From NCBI RefSeq assembly GCF_924101635.2, contig NZ_CAKMAA020000021.1:1-64000 (forward strand): DNA of 64,000 nt. Direction: 5' to 3'. Shown one piece after another: positions 18,820 through 28,418 of this stretch. This DNA comes from Candidatus Nitrotoga sp. HW29 (GTDB taxonomy: Bacteria; Pseudomonadota; Gammaproteobacteria; Burkholderiales; Gallionellaceae). The number at the start of each line of letters is the position of its first letter. The stretch's first letter is position 1. Both the position numbers and the translations under genes were made by a program. The notes beneath the pieces are model-generated. The model saw nothing but the letters and a program-made list of their open reading frames with translations, searched no databases and was not told the origin of the DNA.

Positions 18820-19962
18820 ATGCTTGAAAATTTTTTTTCACCCTGTCCGCGCGGCTTAGAAGCAATGCTAGCCAACGAACTGAATGCTCTTGATGCGCAA
18901 GGAGTGCGTACCACTGATGGCGGTGTACACTTCACCGGCTCATTTTTATTGAGCTACCGCGTCAATCTACACAGCCGCATTGCCAGTCGCGTATTGTGGC
19001 GCGTAGCAATAGCACACTATCGCAACGAGCAGGACATTTTCGATACCGCCTATGCGCTGCCGTGGAACGATTGGTTCGACACCTCACATACTATCCGCGT
19101 CAATATGACGGCAATTAAATGCCCCTTGAAAAGTCTGGATTTCGCCACCCTGAAAATCAAGGATGCCGTGTGCGATAAATTCCGCGCACTCACAGGTGAC
19201 CGTCCCAGCGTAGATACACATACGCCAGATATCCGTATCCATGCCTTCCTTGAATCCAGCCGCATGACACTGTATATCGATACTTCTGGCGATGCACTGT
19301 TCAAACGTGGTGTGCGCCAGTATACCAACGTTGCACCCCTGCGCGAAAATCTGGCTGCGGGCATTTTACTGTTGACAGGTTGGCAGCCCGGCGTGCCGCT
19401 GCTTGACCCGATGTGCGGCAGTGGCACCTTTCTGATTGAAGCGGCACTAATGTCGTTCAACATCGCCCCCGGTATCAGTCGCCGTTTTGCCTTCCAGAAA
19501 TTAAAAAATTTCGACGCCGCCGCGTGGAGCGAGATACGCAGCCAAGCGCAAGCGGCACAAAAGCCAGTTAGCACATTGCCGATTTTCGGCAGTGACTTAT
19601 ATGGTGATGAACTTAAAGCCGCACACCTCAATCTGGAAAATGCAGGGCTACGTGGAGCGGTAACACTCAATCAAGCAAATGTGCTAGAAATTTCCGCACC
19701 CGCCGATCATGGCGTGCTGGTAGCGAACCTGCCATATGGCGAGCGCATGGGCGACTTGGGAGAGCTGCAAGCGTTATACCCAAAGCTGGGGGACGTGCTA
19801 AAGAAAAAGTTTGGCGGCTGGAATGCCTATCTGTTTACTTCCGATCTACGCATGCCGAAATTCATACGCCTGTCCGTTTCACGCCGCACTCTACTGTTCA
19901 ACGGCGCAATTGAATGCCGTCTATTTGAATACAAAATGGTGGCAGGGAGTAACCGCTCTTGA
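18820..19962 (+). CDS. THUMP-domain rRNA guanine-N2 methyltransferase (RlmL-type)
   Basis: 380 residues. An N-terminal THUMP RNA-binding domain (to about residue 155) is followed by a SAM-binding motif (LLDPMCGSGTFLIEAA) and an NLPYGER catalytic motif, a variant of the usual NPPYGER. This matches the N-terminal methyltransferase half of E. coli RlmL (23S rRNA m2G2445). The RlmK half is absent, as in many betaproteobacterial homologues. It is likely co-transcribed with hemJ, and faces the sspB end across a 200-base gap. Confidence 0.88.
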   Translation: MLENFFSPCPRGLEAMLANELNALDAQGVRTTDGGVHFTGSFLLSYRVNLHSRIASRVLWRVAIAHYRNEQDIFDTAYALPWNDWFDTSHTIRVNMTAIKCPLKSLDFATLKIKDAVCDKFRALTGDRPSVDTHTPDIRIHAFLESSRMTLYIDTSGDALFKRGVRQYTNVAPLRENLAAGILLLTGWQPGVPLLDPMCGSGTFLIEAALMSFNIAPGISRRFAFQKLKNFDAAAWSEIRSQAQAAQKPVSTLPIFGSDLYGDELKAAHLNLENAGLRGAVTLNQANVLEISAPADHGVLVANLPYGERMGDLGELQALYPKLGDVLKKKFGGWNAYLFTSDLRMPKFIRLSVSRRTLLFNGAIECRLFEYKMVAGSNRS

Positions 19963-20158
19963 ATAAAATTGTATGTACCAAACTTAAGCCATTGTCATTG
20001 GCCACACAATATTTCAAGTCCAATTAAGTTCCGTCAACTTGATAGGTAATCCGGAGAAATCAGTGACAATGAGACGATCCAGTATTTGAGAAACGCGCAT
20101 GAGGATCACTTCAAACAATATTTAACCAATCGAAAACAGCCTAAATCCTACGGGAGTT

Positions 20159-20563
20159 TTATTTTACCACTCTAAGTCGCGGTTTTCCAGGAAGCGTGGG
20201 CTTATCTGGCGAAGTCACGCTACCATTATCCGTTGGAAGTGTCGGTATAGAGTCATTTCCTTGAAAAACCAAACCTTGCCCTGTTTCCTTGGCAAAAATA
20301 CCAATCACCGCATCTATCGGCACGACCAACCCATGCGACACACCCCCGAAACGCCCACCACAGGTAATCTCCTCATTACCAATATGCAGATTACGCACTG
20401 CATCCATGCTAAGGTTGATCACGATTTCACCATCTTTAACATAAGCCTTTGGCACTCGCGTTTGTTCATTCACTTTTACTGCCAAATAAGGAGTTAAAGA
20501 GCTGTCGGAACACCAGTCGTAAATCGCGCGTATCAAATATGGTTTTGTGGAAAATCCCTTCAC
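20159..20563 (-). CDS. sspB: ClpXP specificity-enhancing factor SspB
   Basis: 134 residues, GTG start overlapping the sspA stop by 4 bases. The N-terminal substrate-tag-binding domain is clear (KPYLIRAIYDWC, TPYLAVKV, INLSMDAVRNLHIGNEEI, RFGGVSHGLVVPIDAV). A flexible linker leads to a short C-terminal ClpX-binding tail (KPRLRVVK). SspB delivers ssrA-tagged proteins to ClpXP. It is the last gene of the act-ssp gene string. Confidence 0.93.
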   Translation of the reverse strand: MKGFSTKPYLIRAIYDWCSDSSLTPYLAVKVNEQTRVPKAYVKDGEIVINLSMDAVRNLHIGNEEITCGGRFGGVSHGLVVPIDAVIGIFAKETGQGLVFQGNDSIPTLPTDNGSVTSPDKPTLPGKPRLRVVK

Positions 20564-21171
20564 TTTCGCATCGCTTTTTCGGCTGCTGTCATCGCTTCAA
20601 TATAGGCCGGACGCGAAAACAACCGTTCAGCATATTTCATCAACGGCGCAGCCTCCTTGGCAAGTTGAATATCATAATAATCCAGTCGCCATAATAATGG
20701 AGCGATTGCCACGTCAAGCATGGAATATTCATCATTCAGCATGAATTTTTGTTTAGCAAAAATCGGGGCAATTTGGGTCAGACTGTCACGTACTGACAAA
20801 CGTGCCTTATCTGCGGTCTTTTGCACTCCACTTTCCAGCGCGCCAATATTACAAAACATTTCACTCTCAAAGCGATGTAAAAATAATCTGGCGCGTGCAC
20901 GCATTACAGGATCAGCAGGCATCAATTGCGGATGCGGAAATCGTTCATCAATATATTCGTTAATGATATTGGATTCATACAAAACCAAGTCTCGCTCTAC
21001 CAAAACTGGCACCATATTATATGGATTCATTACCATGAGATCTTCGGGTTTATTGAACACGTCGACATCAATGATCTGGAAATCCATCCCTTTTTCATAC
21101 AACACAATACGGCAGCGCTGACTGAACGGGTCTGTTGTTCCCGAGTAAAGCGTCATCATAGCGCGGCTCAC
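20560..21171 (-). CDS. sspA: Stringent starvation protein A
   Basis: 203 residues (GTG 21171 or, more internally, ATG 21159). A glutathione-S-transferase-like fold: thioredoxin-like half (LYSGTTDPFSQRCRIVLYEKGMD is the diagnostic opening), NMVPVLVERD and YESNIINEYIDERFPHP, then an all-helical domain. In E. coli SspA binds RNA polymerase rather than acting as a GST. The GTG overlaps the actF stop by 4 bases, so it may be translated from the act transcript. In many betaproteobacteria sspA instead follows petC of the bc1 complex. Confidence 0.93.
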   Translation of the reverse strand: MSRAMMTLYSGTTDPFSQRCRIVLYEKGMDFQIIDVDVFNKPEDLMVMNPYNMVPVLVERDLVLYESNIINEYIDERFPHPQLMPADPVMRARARLFLHRFESEMFCNIGALESGVQKTADKARLSVRDSLTQIAPIFAKQKFMLNDEYSMLDVAIAPLLWRLDYYDIQLAKEAAPLMKYAERLFSRPAYIEAMTAAEKAMRK

Positions 21172-22181
21172 ACTTTTAGCAGTTGACTACGTACCATCGT
21201 ACGACGCACCAGCAGGAATCCGATAACAGCCACCACTGGGACAATCACAAGAGCAGCAAACACGGGTATAGTGCCGGTTCCGTTTACGCCAGAAATCCAA
21301 ACATACCTTTCAAACAACGTTCCGACGATAATACTGGCAGCCACTGTCAAAATAATGGGTGGTGAGTGCCGTGACGAACGCATAGCCAACACTGTAAATG
21401 GAATAACGAATTTAAGAATTATCATCGACCACCATAGCACGCTATAGTCGCCATTCTGCATGCCCATCACACGATCCACTTCGTTGGGGAGATTAGGGTA
21501 CCAGATGACTAAATACTGTGCAAAGAAAGTATATATAAATAGTAAAGTAAATGCGAACATCATCTGTGCGAGATAGTTGTAAACATAATCTTCAACGGGG
21601 CGCACTAATTTACCACGTGTATTCAATATGTAAATCCAAGTTACAAGGAAAGCCATGAACATATTGAAATTACTAATAAAATGCTGCATACCATAAATCG
21701 CACTGTGCCAAGATGGTACCAGCGTCATCTCAAAATCCCACGCTACCATAGTGCCATATAATACAAAAGTATAAGGAATCCAATTTGCAATATTATGAAA
21801 ACGTTGCTGATCTTCCTTGCTGCGATCACTCACCGCCTGCCGCTTGATAAACACTCCAAAAATGGTCATTACTGCCAGCATACCAAGTACTTGGCGTGCC
21901 ACTAAAAATGTGTAGTTATGCCAAGCAGGAAGATGGTGCCCATGTTCAGAGGCAGTACTCAACCATGGGAAGGTTTTATCGCCACCAACCAATAATATGA
22001 TCAACAATACAAACGCTAACGGGAAAAGTGCATACAAAGATACTGCTATTCGGCGAATTTCATAGCGCCACTGGGCACCCACCAAGTGCAACACTGCACT
22101 CAATGTCACTCCCCCCAACGCAAGATAAAGTACCACCAGAAAACTAGCTGTCAAAACTGACCAATTGCTATACGAAATCAT
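21168..22181 (-). CDS. actF: Alternative complex III subunit ActF
   Basis: 337 residues from ATG 22181, chosen because GGGAG stands 8 bases upstream; the frame can be extended to GTG 22190. About ten membrane helices with the NrfD-like layout of ActF. The family is a shorter relative of ActC that forms part of the membrane arm of alternative complex III, a quinol:cytochrome c oxidoreductase unrelated to bc1. Position after actE and content match known act clusters. It overlaps sspA downstream. Confidence 0.85.
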   Translation of the reverse strand: MISYSNWSVLTASFLVVLYLALGGVTLSAVLHLVGAQWRYEIRRIAVSLYALFPLAFVLLIILLVGGDKTFPWLSTASEHGHHLPAWHNYTFLVARQVLGMLAVMTIFGVFIKRQAVSDRSKEDQQRFHNIANWIPYTFVLYGTMVAWDFEMTLVPSWHSAIYGMQHFISNFNMFMAFLVTWIYILNTRGKLVRPVEDYVYNYLAQMMFAFTLLFIYTFFAQYLVIWYPNLPNEVDRVMGMQNGDYSVLWWSMIILKFVIPFTVLAMRSSRHSPPIILTVAASIIVGTLFERYVWISGVNGTGTIPVFAALVIVPVVAVIGFLLVRRTMVRSQLLKV

Positions 22182-22194
22182 TTGCTGCACTCCC

Positions 22195-22734
22195 TTATTT
22201 GGCTGTAGGCGTTACTGCCACGGCAGATTGCCCATTTTGCAGCACCTTGCGCACATAGTTGATTACATTCCAGCGTTCAGTAGCTGACAGATCATTAGCG
22301 TACGATGGCATGACCGCACCACCGAATGTCATATAGCCCCAAATGAAACCATCAGACCGCCCTTTTGTTTGTTCAGCTGTCAAATCAAACGGCTTTAATA
22401 ATAATTTCGCTCCAACTAGTCCATCCCCTTTACCAGAATATCCGTGACAAGGAGTGCAATAAATTTGAAACAATTTCCCGCCAAGCTCCACTGATTTGTC
22501 ATCTGCTAGGATCGGATTCAACTGCTTCTCAGATGCAGCCATATCCTTTACTAAAGATGTAGTACCAGGAATTGGAACTGAATTTTTGGGGTATGGCCTC
22601 ATTCCAGGGTTTTTCAAATCCGCGCTTTCCTGCGGTTTAATACTAATCTGGTTCGCCATATCGTGCGACCACGGCCATGCTTGTGCAAACGTAGGTACTA
22701 ACAGCAATACAATCGCCAAGGATAATTTCATCAT
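22195..22734 (-). CDS. actE: Alternative complex III monohaem cytochrome c subunit ActE
   Basis: 179 residues with a signal peptide (to about AQAWPW). One haem c site, CTPCH, is followed by GYSGKGDGLVG, and a likely axial methionine lies in GGAVMPSYANDL, as in class I cytochromes c of this family. ActE is the peripheral monohaem subunit, thought to pass electrons to the soluble acceptor. It overlaps actD by 4 bases and is followed by actF. Confidence 0.9.
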   Translation of the reverse strand: MMKLSLAIVLLLVPTFAQAWPWSHDMANQISIKPQESADLKNPGMRPYPKNSVPIPGTTSLVKDMAASEKQLNPILADDKSVELGGKLFQIYCTPCHGYSGKGDGLVGAKLLLKPFDLTAEQTKGRSDGFIWGYMTFGGAVMPSYANDLSATERWNVINYVRKVLQNGQSAVAVTPTAK

Positions 22735-23258
22735 TTTCCCGCCTCTTCCTGAATCTCAAGTGCCTTATGCTTGGTAAAAATCGTCTTAAAAATAGCTACT
22801 GCCGACTCATCCCCTTTCACCAAAATACCAATTTGGTCTTCCGAAACTTTGATGCTATATAAGGATGACCGCTTAGCTGGCAAGCCTGCACAAATTAAGA
22901 AACCAAGGATAGTGATAAATACCCCCCCAAGAATGAACATTTCATAAGTCAACACGAAATCAGGCGGCAATGGCACAATTGGTTTACCACCCTTAATTTG
23001 AGAAAAAAAGTTGGCCTGTGCGCTCGCAACCAGAAAAAAAGCAAGCAGACCACCCGTACACGCTCCAATTAGAGTAAACCATTGCACATGGACTGGCTTG
23101 TCTCCCAATACTTTCTCAACTTCAGGATGCTCAATAGGTGATTTAAGTATCAAGTCATCCATGTTAAATCCCTTGATATTGGCCGCACGTAATTCGGTAA
23201 TTGCAGCCACTGCCTCATCAAAATCATTAAACAGTGCCAGTAAATGACGTTGGCTCAT
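22731..23258 (-). CDS. actD: Alternative complex III subunit ActD (DUF3341)
   Basis: 175 residues. An N-terminal soluble part (LLALFNDFDEAVAAITELRAAN) precedes two membrane helices separated by a periplasmic loop, then a cytosolic tail, the DUF3341 arrangement of ActD. It is a structural subunit without cofactors. Its start lies one base downstream of the actC stop and its end overlaps actE. Confidence 0.88.
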   Translation of the reverse strand: MSQRHLLALFNDFDEAVAAITELRAANIKGFNMDDLILKSPIEHPEVEKVLGDKPVHVQWFTLIGACTGGLLAFFLVASAQANFFSQIKGGKPIVPLPPDFVLTYEMFILGGVFITILGFLICAGLPAKRSSLYSIKVSEDQIGILVKGDESAVAIFKTIFTKHKALEIQEEAGK

Positions 23259-23259
23259 T

Positions 23260-24624
23260 TTAGTACTCTCCCTTCACAGCAGGTTTGTGCTTCAACGCTA
23301 GACTACGGTGATAAACCATTTCTTTGACTTCATACATAGAAACGGAAGGGAATACCTTACAGAACACCATAAACAACAAAGTGAACCAACCAAAGCTGCC
23401 AAACACGATACCCCACTGCACTAAACTTGGCCATTGATCATGATCCCAAGTCCAAGGATAGTGACCGTGCGCAAAACTCGGCGCTATAATCATCCAACGC
23501 TCCAGCCACATACCTACGTTAAGCAATATTGACACTACGAATAATATTGGAAGGTGGGTCTGAAAACGTTTAAATGCCAGCATCAAAGGTAAAATTGACC
23601 CAAAGAAGATCATTGCCCAGAAGAATGGGGCATAAGGACCAGTAGCCTTAAAAATTAATTGATCCTTAGCTGTCTGGTCATGTCCATACCATACAGAAGC
23701 AAACTCGATCAGATTAAGATAAGTCCACACCATCGCAATAGCAAAAGTTAGACGTACCAGCTTCTTCATTATAGGCAACGTCATGTACTCTTCAAACTTA
23801 AATACATATCGCAGAATAATAAAAAGCGTAATGATCGCCGCACAACCGGAATACAAGGCACCCGCAACAAAGTATGGAGGGAAGGACGTGACGTGCCAAC
23901 CCGGCATATTCGACATAGCAAAGTCAGAAGCCACGATGGAGTGAACAGAAACCGCCAACGGGATCAGGAAACAAGCTATCGTTAAATATGTGATACGGAA
24001 ATTGCGCCACTGACGGTCAGTTCCTTCCCAGCCAAGTGACATCACAGTGTAAAGTTTCTTACGCCAACCTGCGCGAATATTGTCGCGGCAAATCGCCAGA
24101 TCAGGGATCATACCTACATAAAGAAAAAGGACGGAAGAACTGAGATAGGTAGCAATCGCAAACATATCCCATACAAGCGGCGACTGAAAGTTTGGCCACA
24201 CCCACCGCTCGTTAGGGTAAGGCATTACATAATAGACCATCCATAAACGACCTAAGTGCACCAAAACAAACAAGCCTGCCGTCATCAACGAGAAAGTTGT
24301 CATTGCCTCGGCAAAACGGTAGATCGGTTTACGCCAATCAGCATGCATTAAATGCAGAATCGCTGATAGCAATGTTCCAGAATGGCTCATGCCTATCCAA
24401 AAAATGAAAGTGGCAATGTACAAACCCCACACATGAGAGTTATTTTTATTGGAGACACCCATGCCGGTCTGATACTGATAGATCTCACTTCCAACCGCCA
24501 CACCAATCATGGCAATTGCGATAAATAAAATTATCCAGTACATCCTTCTTGGACTCTCTAAACTTTTAAGCACATCTTTGTTAATTTGTGCCCAAGCTAT
24601 ATCTTCGCGTATATCTTTTCCCAT
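23260..24624 (-). CDS. actC: Alternative complex III quinol-binding membrane subunit ActC
   Basis: 454 residues, about ten membrane helices of the NrfD/PsrC type. Motifs such as GMSHSGTLLSAILHL and the DFAMSNMPGWHVTSFPPYFVAGALYSG segment are typical of ActC, where quinol oxidation is placed. A strong GGAGG ribosome site precedes ATG 24624. It follows actB2 with a 77-base gap. Confidence 0.92.
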   Translation of the reverse strand: MGKDIREDIAWAQINKDVLKSLESPRRMYWIILFIAIAMIGVAVGSEIYQYQTGMGVSNKNNSHVWGLYIATFIFWIGMSHSGTLLSAILHLMHADWRKPIYRFAEAMTTFSLMTAGLFVLVHLGRLWMVYYVMPYPNERWVWPNFQSPLVWDMFAIATYLSSSVLFLYVGMIPDLAICRDNIRAGWRKKLYTVMSLGWEGTDRQWRNFRITYLTIACFLIPLAVSVHSIVASDFAMSNMPGWHVTSFPPYFVAGALYSGCAAIITLFIILRYVFKFEEYMTLPIMKKLVRLTFAIAMVWTYLNLIEFASVWYGHDQTAKDQLIFKATGPYAPFFWAMIFFGSILPLMLAFKRFQTHLPILFVVSILLNVGMWLERWMIIAPSFAHGHYPWTWDHDQWPSLVQWGIVFGSFGWFTLLFMVFCKVFPSVSMYEVKEMVYHRSLALKHKPAVKGEY

Positions 24625-24701
24625 TGCTCTATTTCCTCCCCTTGTGCTTGCGTGAAAGTAGCTTCAATACCGCTTCCCACGCGGCCTCCCCATTGCGCTG
24701 C

Positions 24702-25556
24702 TTAAATAGAGCCTTCACGCAACTGCTCCAGATACATCACCGACGGATAAGTGCGCAACTCTTCCAAAATGCGATAGCCACGCAACTTGGCAGCCTCTTC
24801 TGCCACGTCTTTTGCTTGCTTATCCTTATTCAGATCAACCTGTTGTGTCATCCACTGCTTACCAACCTTAGCCAATGGGTCAACCAAATTTCCAAAAGAT
24901 ATAGCTCCCGTCGGACAAACTTGCTGACAGGCCGTCTGCACCTCACCATCAAGAACACTTCGTCCTTCACTGCGTGCATTGCTCTTGGCGACTGTCAATC
25001 TCTGCACACAGAACGTACATTTTTCCATCACACCTTTGCCACGCACGGTTACGTCCGGATTGAGCTGCTGATTCATCGGCTCCGGCCATACGTTATCAGT
25101 AGTTGGATAATCGTACCAGTTGAAGTAACGAGCCTTGTAAGGGCAGTTCGCGTTACAGTAACGTGAACCAACGCAACGATTGTAAACCTGAGAGTTCAGA
25201 CCATCTGCCGTGTGGTTGGTAGCACCTACAGGGCAAACCGTTTCGCACGGTGCAGACTCACAATGCTGACACAGCATAGGCAAAAACTGCGCCCCTTGAT
25301 CGGCAAATTCGCGACCATCATTAGCCCAATAGCGTTCGATGCGTATCCAATGGTGAGAATGTCCATGTAAAAATTTCTCCTTGCCAACCACAGGCAAGTT
25401 GTTCTCTGCATAACACGCCACGCTACAGGCGTTGCAGCCCGTACATGCGTCCAAGTCTATACTCATCGCCCATTTATATTCCCGGTGCGGCCTGTCGTCC
25501 GACGGGTGCTGTTGACGAAAATCAGACCAGTTTTCTAGTAAGTTGGTAATGGACAC
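24702..25556 (-). CDS. actB2: Alternative complex III iron-sulfur subunit (ActB2)
   Basis: 284 residues, GTG start. Four cysteine groups form a polyferredoxin of the PsrB/NrfC type: CTGCNACSVAC, CQHCESAPCETVCP, CVGSRYCNANCP and CTFCVQ with a later CQQVCP. These should hold four cubane-type clusters, one of them likely a [3Fe-4S] by analogy with other alternative complex III enzymes. In many organisms this domain is fused to the catalytic-like B1 domain in one ActB protein; here the two are separate genes 3 bases apart. Confidence 0.88.
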   Translation of the reverse strand: MSITNLLENWSDFRQQHPSDDRPHREYKWAMSIDLDACTGCNACSVACYAENNLPVVGKEKFLHGHSHHWIRIERYWANDGREFADQGAQFLPMLCQHCESAPCETVCPVGATNHTADGLNSQVYNRCVGSRYCNANCPYKARYFNWYDYPTTDNVWPEPMNQQLNPDVTVRGKGVMEKCTFCVQRLTVAKSNARSEGRSVLDGEVQTACQQVCPTGAISFGNLVDPLAKVGKQWMTQQVDLNKDKQAKDVAEEAAKLRGYRILEELRTYPSVMYLEQLREGSI

Positions 25557-25559
25557 CTT

Positions 25560-27770
25560 TTACACCTCCTTCGAAAGATTCACTTTATCAGATGACATCC
25601 TTACCGCTATTTTTCTGCCCATCTGTTGACCGCCGGCAGGACCTTCATCCTTAACGATGATCACACGCTGCCCAGCCTTACTGACTTTAACGCGCGTCTC
25701 GTGCATTGCCAATTCTCCAGTCTCTTTGTCGAAGATTGGATCAAGAATTTTAAAAGCATTAACACCCACACCCTTCGCATAGCGTCCCATCGCCTCATGA
25801 CCATAACCCAGCGGCACTGAAATTACGTCGGGATGAATACCCGTAAACACATAAACCTGTGCCTTGATAGCGCCACTTTTTGAAGCCACTTCAACAATAT
25901 CGCCTTCTACAATGCCCAATTTTGCGGCGGTCTTGGGGTGCATCTCCACCCAACTATCCCACACGATCGTAGTTAACGGATCGGGTGACTCCTGCAACCA
26001 AGGTTCATTAGCATTGCGGCCATCACGTAAGCTAGCGCTCACTGCAGGAATCAAGTGCAACGGATACGCACTATCTTCCGCAAACGGGGCCGGCACCACC
26101 AAGCCGTTGACGGATACATGACTGGATATATTGACTGGTGAACCTGCCAATTTCACCATACCATGGCTTAGAGCAGCATCCCAAAATGTATTGTCGTCCG
26201 CATCCGCACCACCCAGCGCACCCTTATTTGACACCATTGCATTACGCAAGTATGAATAAAAATCTTCATAGCCTTTATATTCATTTGGTCGGCGTTGTTT
26301 AAGCAAAGCAAGCAGAATATCCCCCATACCAAGTGTGCCGGGATGCAACTTTTCCATTAACGGCTGCCTAATACTTAGCTGCGCACCGTCGGCAACATAT
26401 TCCGGCATGACCGTCCCCCAGTCCTCCAGAGCAGAATTCAACGGCAATACCAAATCGGCCTCTACTGCGGTTTCATCCATGTAGTGAGCGAACGCCACTT
26501 TGAAAGGCACTTTCTTCAAGTTTTCTTTCAGTTTCATGGAGGCAGGCGCAGTGAATACTGGGTTTGAGCCATAGCTGAATAACACTTTAACTTTGTCTTG
26601 CGCCATATTGTCATTGAGTGCCTGTAACGCTTGGCGGTTGCCAGTAGTCGGTGCCATCTGCGGAAACGGTATACCAGATGACCCTTCTACCGTCTTACCA
26701 ACGTTGCCTAATACTTGATTCAACAAAGCAATAGCAGCTGCGTTCTGTGAACCATGTGCATAGCCCTCAGCAGCACTACCAGCAATTATTAAACTAGGGC
26801 TACGCTCCTTCAGTAACGCTGCAAGCTTGGCTATATGTTCAGCAGACACTCCGGTATCTTTACTTACCCGATCCGTGGTGTATTCTTTTACAACAGCAAC
26901 AACATCTCCAGATACAGACAGTCCTGCCGTAGACAGCGCATTGATCAATCCCAGTGCGAGGATACCTTCAGTACCAGGGCGTATAGCCAACCAACGATCC
27001 GCATTCGCACCAGTTAATGTCATCTTGGATTCAACCTGCACCAATACCCCGCGCTTGCCATTATCGGCCTTACGGAAGCGAGCATACTGTTGAGAGAAAT
27101 GCACTGGAGAGACCCACGCACCAAGGAAATCTGCTCCGAAGGAAAGGATAACCTTAGCTTTATCCAGACGTAAGCGCGGCATTTCTACACCATACGCTTT
27201 TTTATTGGCTGCACGCATAATTGACGGTGCGACTGCCTCATAGACGTAATGATGGCCAGAACCTAACGCATCTAGATAATTTTTCAATAAAACTTTAACA
27301 TGCCCACTAACACCACCCGTCAGGAAGGCGATATTCTCTGCTTTCACACCACCAATCTTTTCATTGATTAACGCCAGCGCTTTCTCCCATGTTATCGCTT
27401 CGCCTTTATCACCATTACGTAACAATGGCTCTCGGATACGATCTGGATTGTAATGCGCCTGCACTCCGGCCTGCCCTAAACCGCACATTTTGCCGACGCT
27501 AGTGGGTGATTTTGGATTACCTTCAAGCTTAAGCACGCGACCTTCTCGCACTCGCCCCATAATGCCACACCCGGCGTCGCACTGCGCACAAGTCGAATTA
27601 AAATACGTGCCAATACTGGGAATGATATAGTCTGCCGTCTGGACATAGGAAGTTACAAACTCCCTCCCATCCTCAACTGAAGTATTGCCACACCCGCTTA
27701 ACGCGACCGTCGCACCACCCCACCCCAGCACCTTCAAAAAATCTCGCCGATTAAAACTGTTTTCAATCAT
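25560..27770 (-). CDS. actB1: Alternative complex III molybdopterin-oxidoreductase-like subunit (ActB1)
   Basis: 736 residues. A Tat-type signal (FNRRDFLKVLGWGGATVALSGCG) marks export in a folded state; the final cysteine also resembles a lipobox. The body has the CISM molybdopterin oxidoreductase fold with a C-terminal molydopterin-dinucleotide-like domain (ending near residue 710). Unusually for ActB1, a full C-x2-C-x3-C...C iron-sulfur motif is present near residues 60-95 (TCAQCDAGCG, later MCGLGQ). Characterised alternative complex III enzymes carry no molybdenum in this domain. Whether this one binds Mo or an extra [4Fe-4S] cluster is open. Confidence 0.87.
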   Translation of the reverse strand: MIENSFNRRDFLKVLGWGGATVALSGCGNTSVEDGREFVTSYVQTADYIIPSIGTYFNSTCAQCDAGCGIMGRVREGRVLKLEGNPKSPTSVGKMCGLGQAGVQAHYNPDRIREPLLRNGDKGEAITWEKALALINEKIGGVKAENIAFLTGGVSGHVKVLLKNYLDALGSGHHYVYEAVAPSIMRAANKKAYGVEMPRLRLDKAKVILSFGADFLGAWVSPVHFSQQYARFRKADNGKRGVLVQVESKMTLTGANADRWLAIRPGTEGILALGLINALSTAGLSVSGDVVAVVKEYTTDRVSKDTGVSAEHIAKLAALLKERSPSLIIAGSAAEGYAHGSQNAAAIALLNQVLGNVGKTVEGSSGIPFPQMAPTTGNRQALQALNDNMAQDKVKVLFSYGSNPVFTAPASMKLKENLKKVPFKVAFAHYMDETAVEADLVLPLNSALEDWGTVMPEYVADGAQLSIRQPLMEKLHPGTLGMGDILLALLKQRRPNEYKGYEDFYSYLRNAMVSNKGALGGADADDNTFWDAALSHGMVKLAGSPVNISSHVSVNGLVVPAPFAEDSAYPLHLIPAVSASLRDGRNANEPWLQESPDPLTTIVWDSWVEMHPKTAAKLGIVEGDIVEVASKSGAIKAQVYVFTGIHPDVISVPLGYGHEAMGRYAKGVGVNAFKILDPIFDKETGELAMHETRVKVSKAGQRVIIVKDEGPAGGQQMGRKIAVRMSSDKVNLSKEV

Positions 27771-27812
27771 TGCTGATACCTCTTGGAAATCTTTATCTTG
27801 TAAACGCGCCGA

Positions 27813-28418
27813 TTATTTATGACATTGCCAGCAGTCGTTCGGGCCGTGAGTCGTCTTTGTGGATGTTGCATCTACTGGGTGATCTTTCTGATGGCAGCTC
27901 ACACACCAACCCATGGAGAGTGGCTTTTGGCGACGTGCAACCGTCATTGTCTTCACATCGCCGTGACAATAACCACAAGCCTCCTGTACCGGCTTGTTTT
28001 GCGCGAAAACAAAACGCTGGATGTGCCGCTCATGGTTAAAGCGTACGAAATCAGGAAGATCATGCACCTTTTTCCAAGGCACTGCTTTCTTAGCTTCCCA
28101 ATATTCGAACAATTTCTTAATACGCGGAGTTTCCCGCACCGACTCAATATTTTGATGACAGCCGATACACTTCTGCAGCGGTGGAATGCCCGCCACAATG
28201 CTACGGCGCGCATAAGTATGACAGTACATGCAATTTATCTGCATACCGCCTTTTGCAGCATCACCAGCGTGACGATCATGGGGAAACTCAATCGGCTGCT
28301 CGACTTTAGGACCCAAGTCGTCAGCTGTAGTGAGGGGCTGCACCGCATTAGCGGCATAGCTGCTAACGGAAACAATCAATCCAACAAGCAGAACGGACAA
28401 ACGTAAAAAACAATACAT
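27813..28418 (-). CDS. actA: Alternative complex III pentahaem cytochrome ActA
   Basis: 201 residues from ATG 28418, which has a strong GGGGGAG site 9 bases before it. A signal peptide (to about SSYAANA) precedes five haem c motifs: CMYCH, CIGCH, CGYCH, CVSCH and CWQCH. Scattered histidines (FPHDRHAG, NHERH) are likely distal ligands. ActA is the multihaem electron-transfer subunit. It is the first gene of the act operon, with about 450 bases of non-coding DNA upstream for control elements. Confidence 0.9.
   Translation of the reverse strand: MYCFLRLSVLLVGLIVSVSSYAANAVQPLTTADDLGPKVEQPIEFPHDRHAGDAAKGGMQINCMYCHTYARRSIVAGIPPLQKCIGCHQNIESVRETPRIKKLFEYWEAKKAVPWKKVHDLPDFVRFNHERHIQRFVFAQNKPVQEACGYCHGDVKTMTVARRQKPLSMGWCVSCHQKDHPVDATSTKTTHGPNDCWQCHK

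Noticed and set aside
19050-19670. 206-codon minus-strand frame within the rlmL-type gene
   Set aside because: Antisense shadow; the plus strand carries intact THUMP and SAM motifs.
27819-28406. 195-codon plus-strand frame over actA
   Set aside because: The opposite strand encodes five CxxCH haem sites with a signal peptide, so this frame is a shadow.
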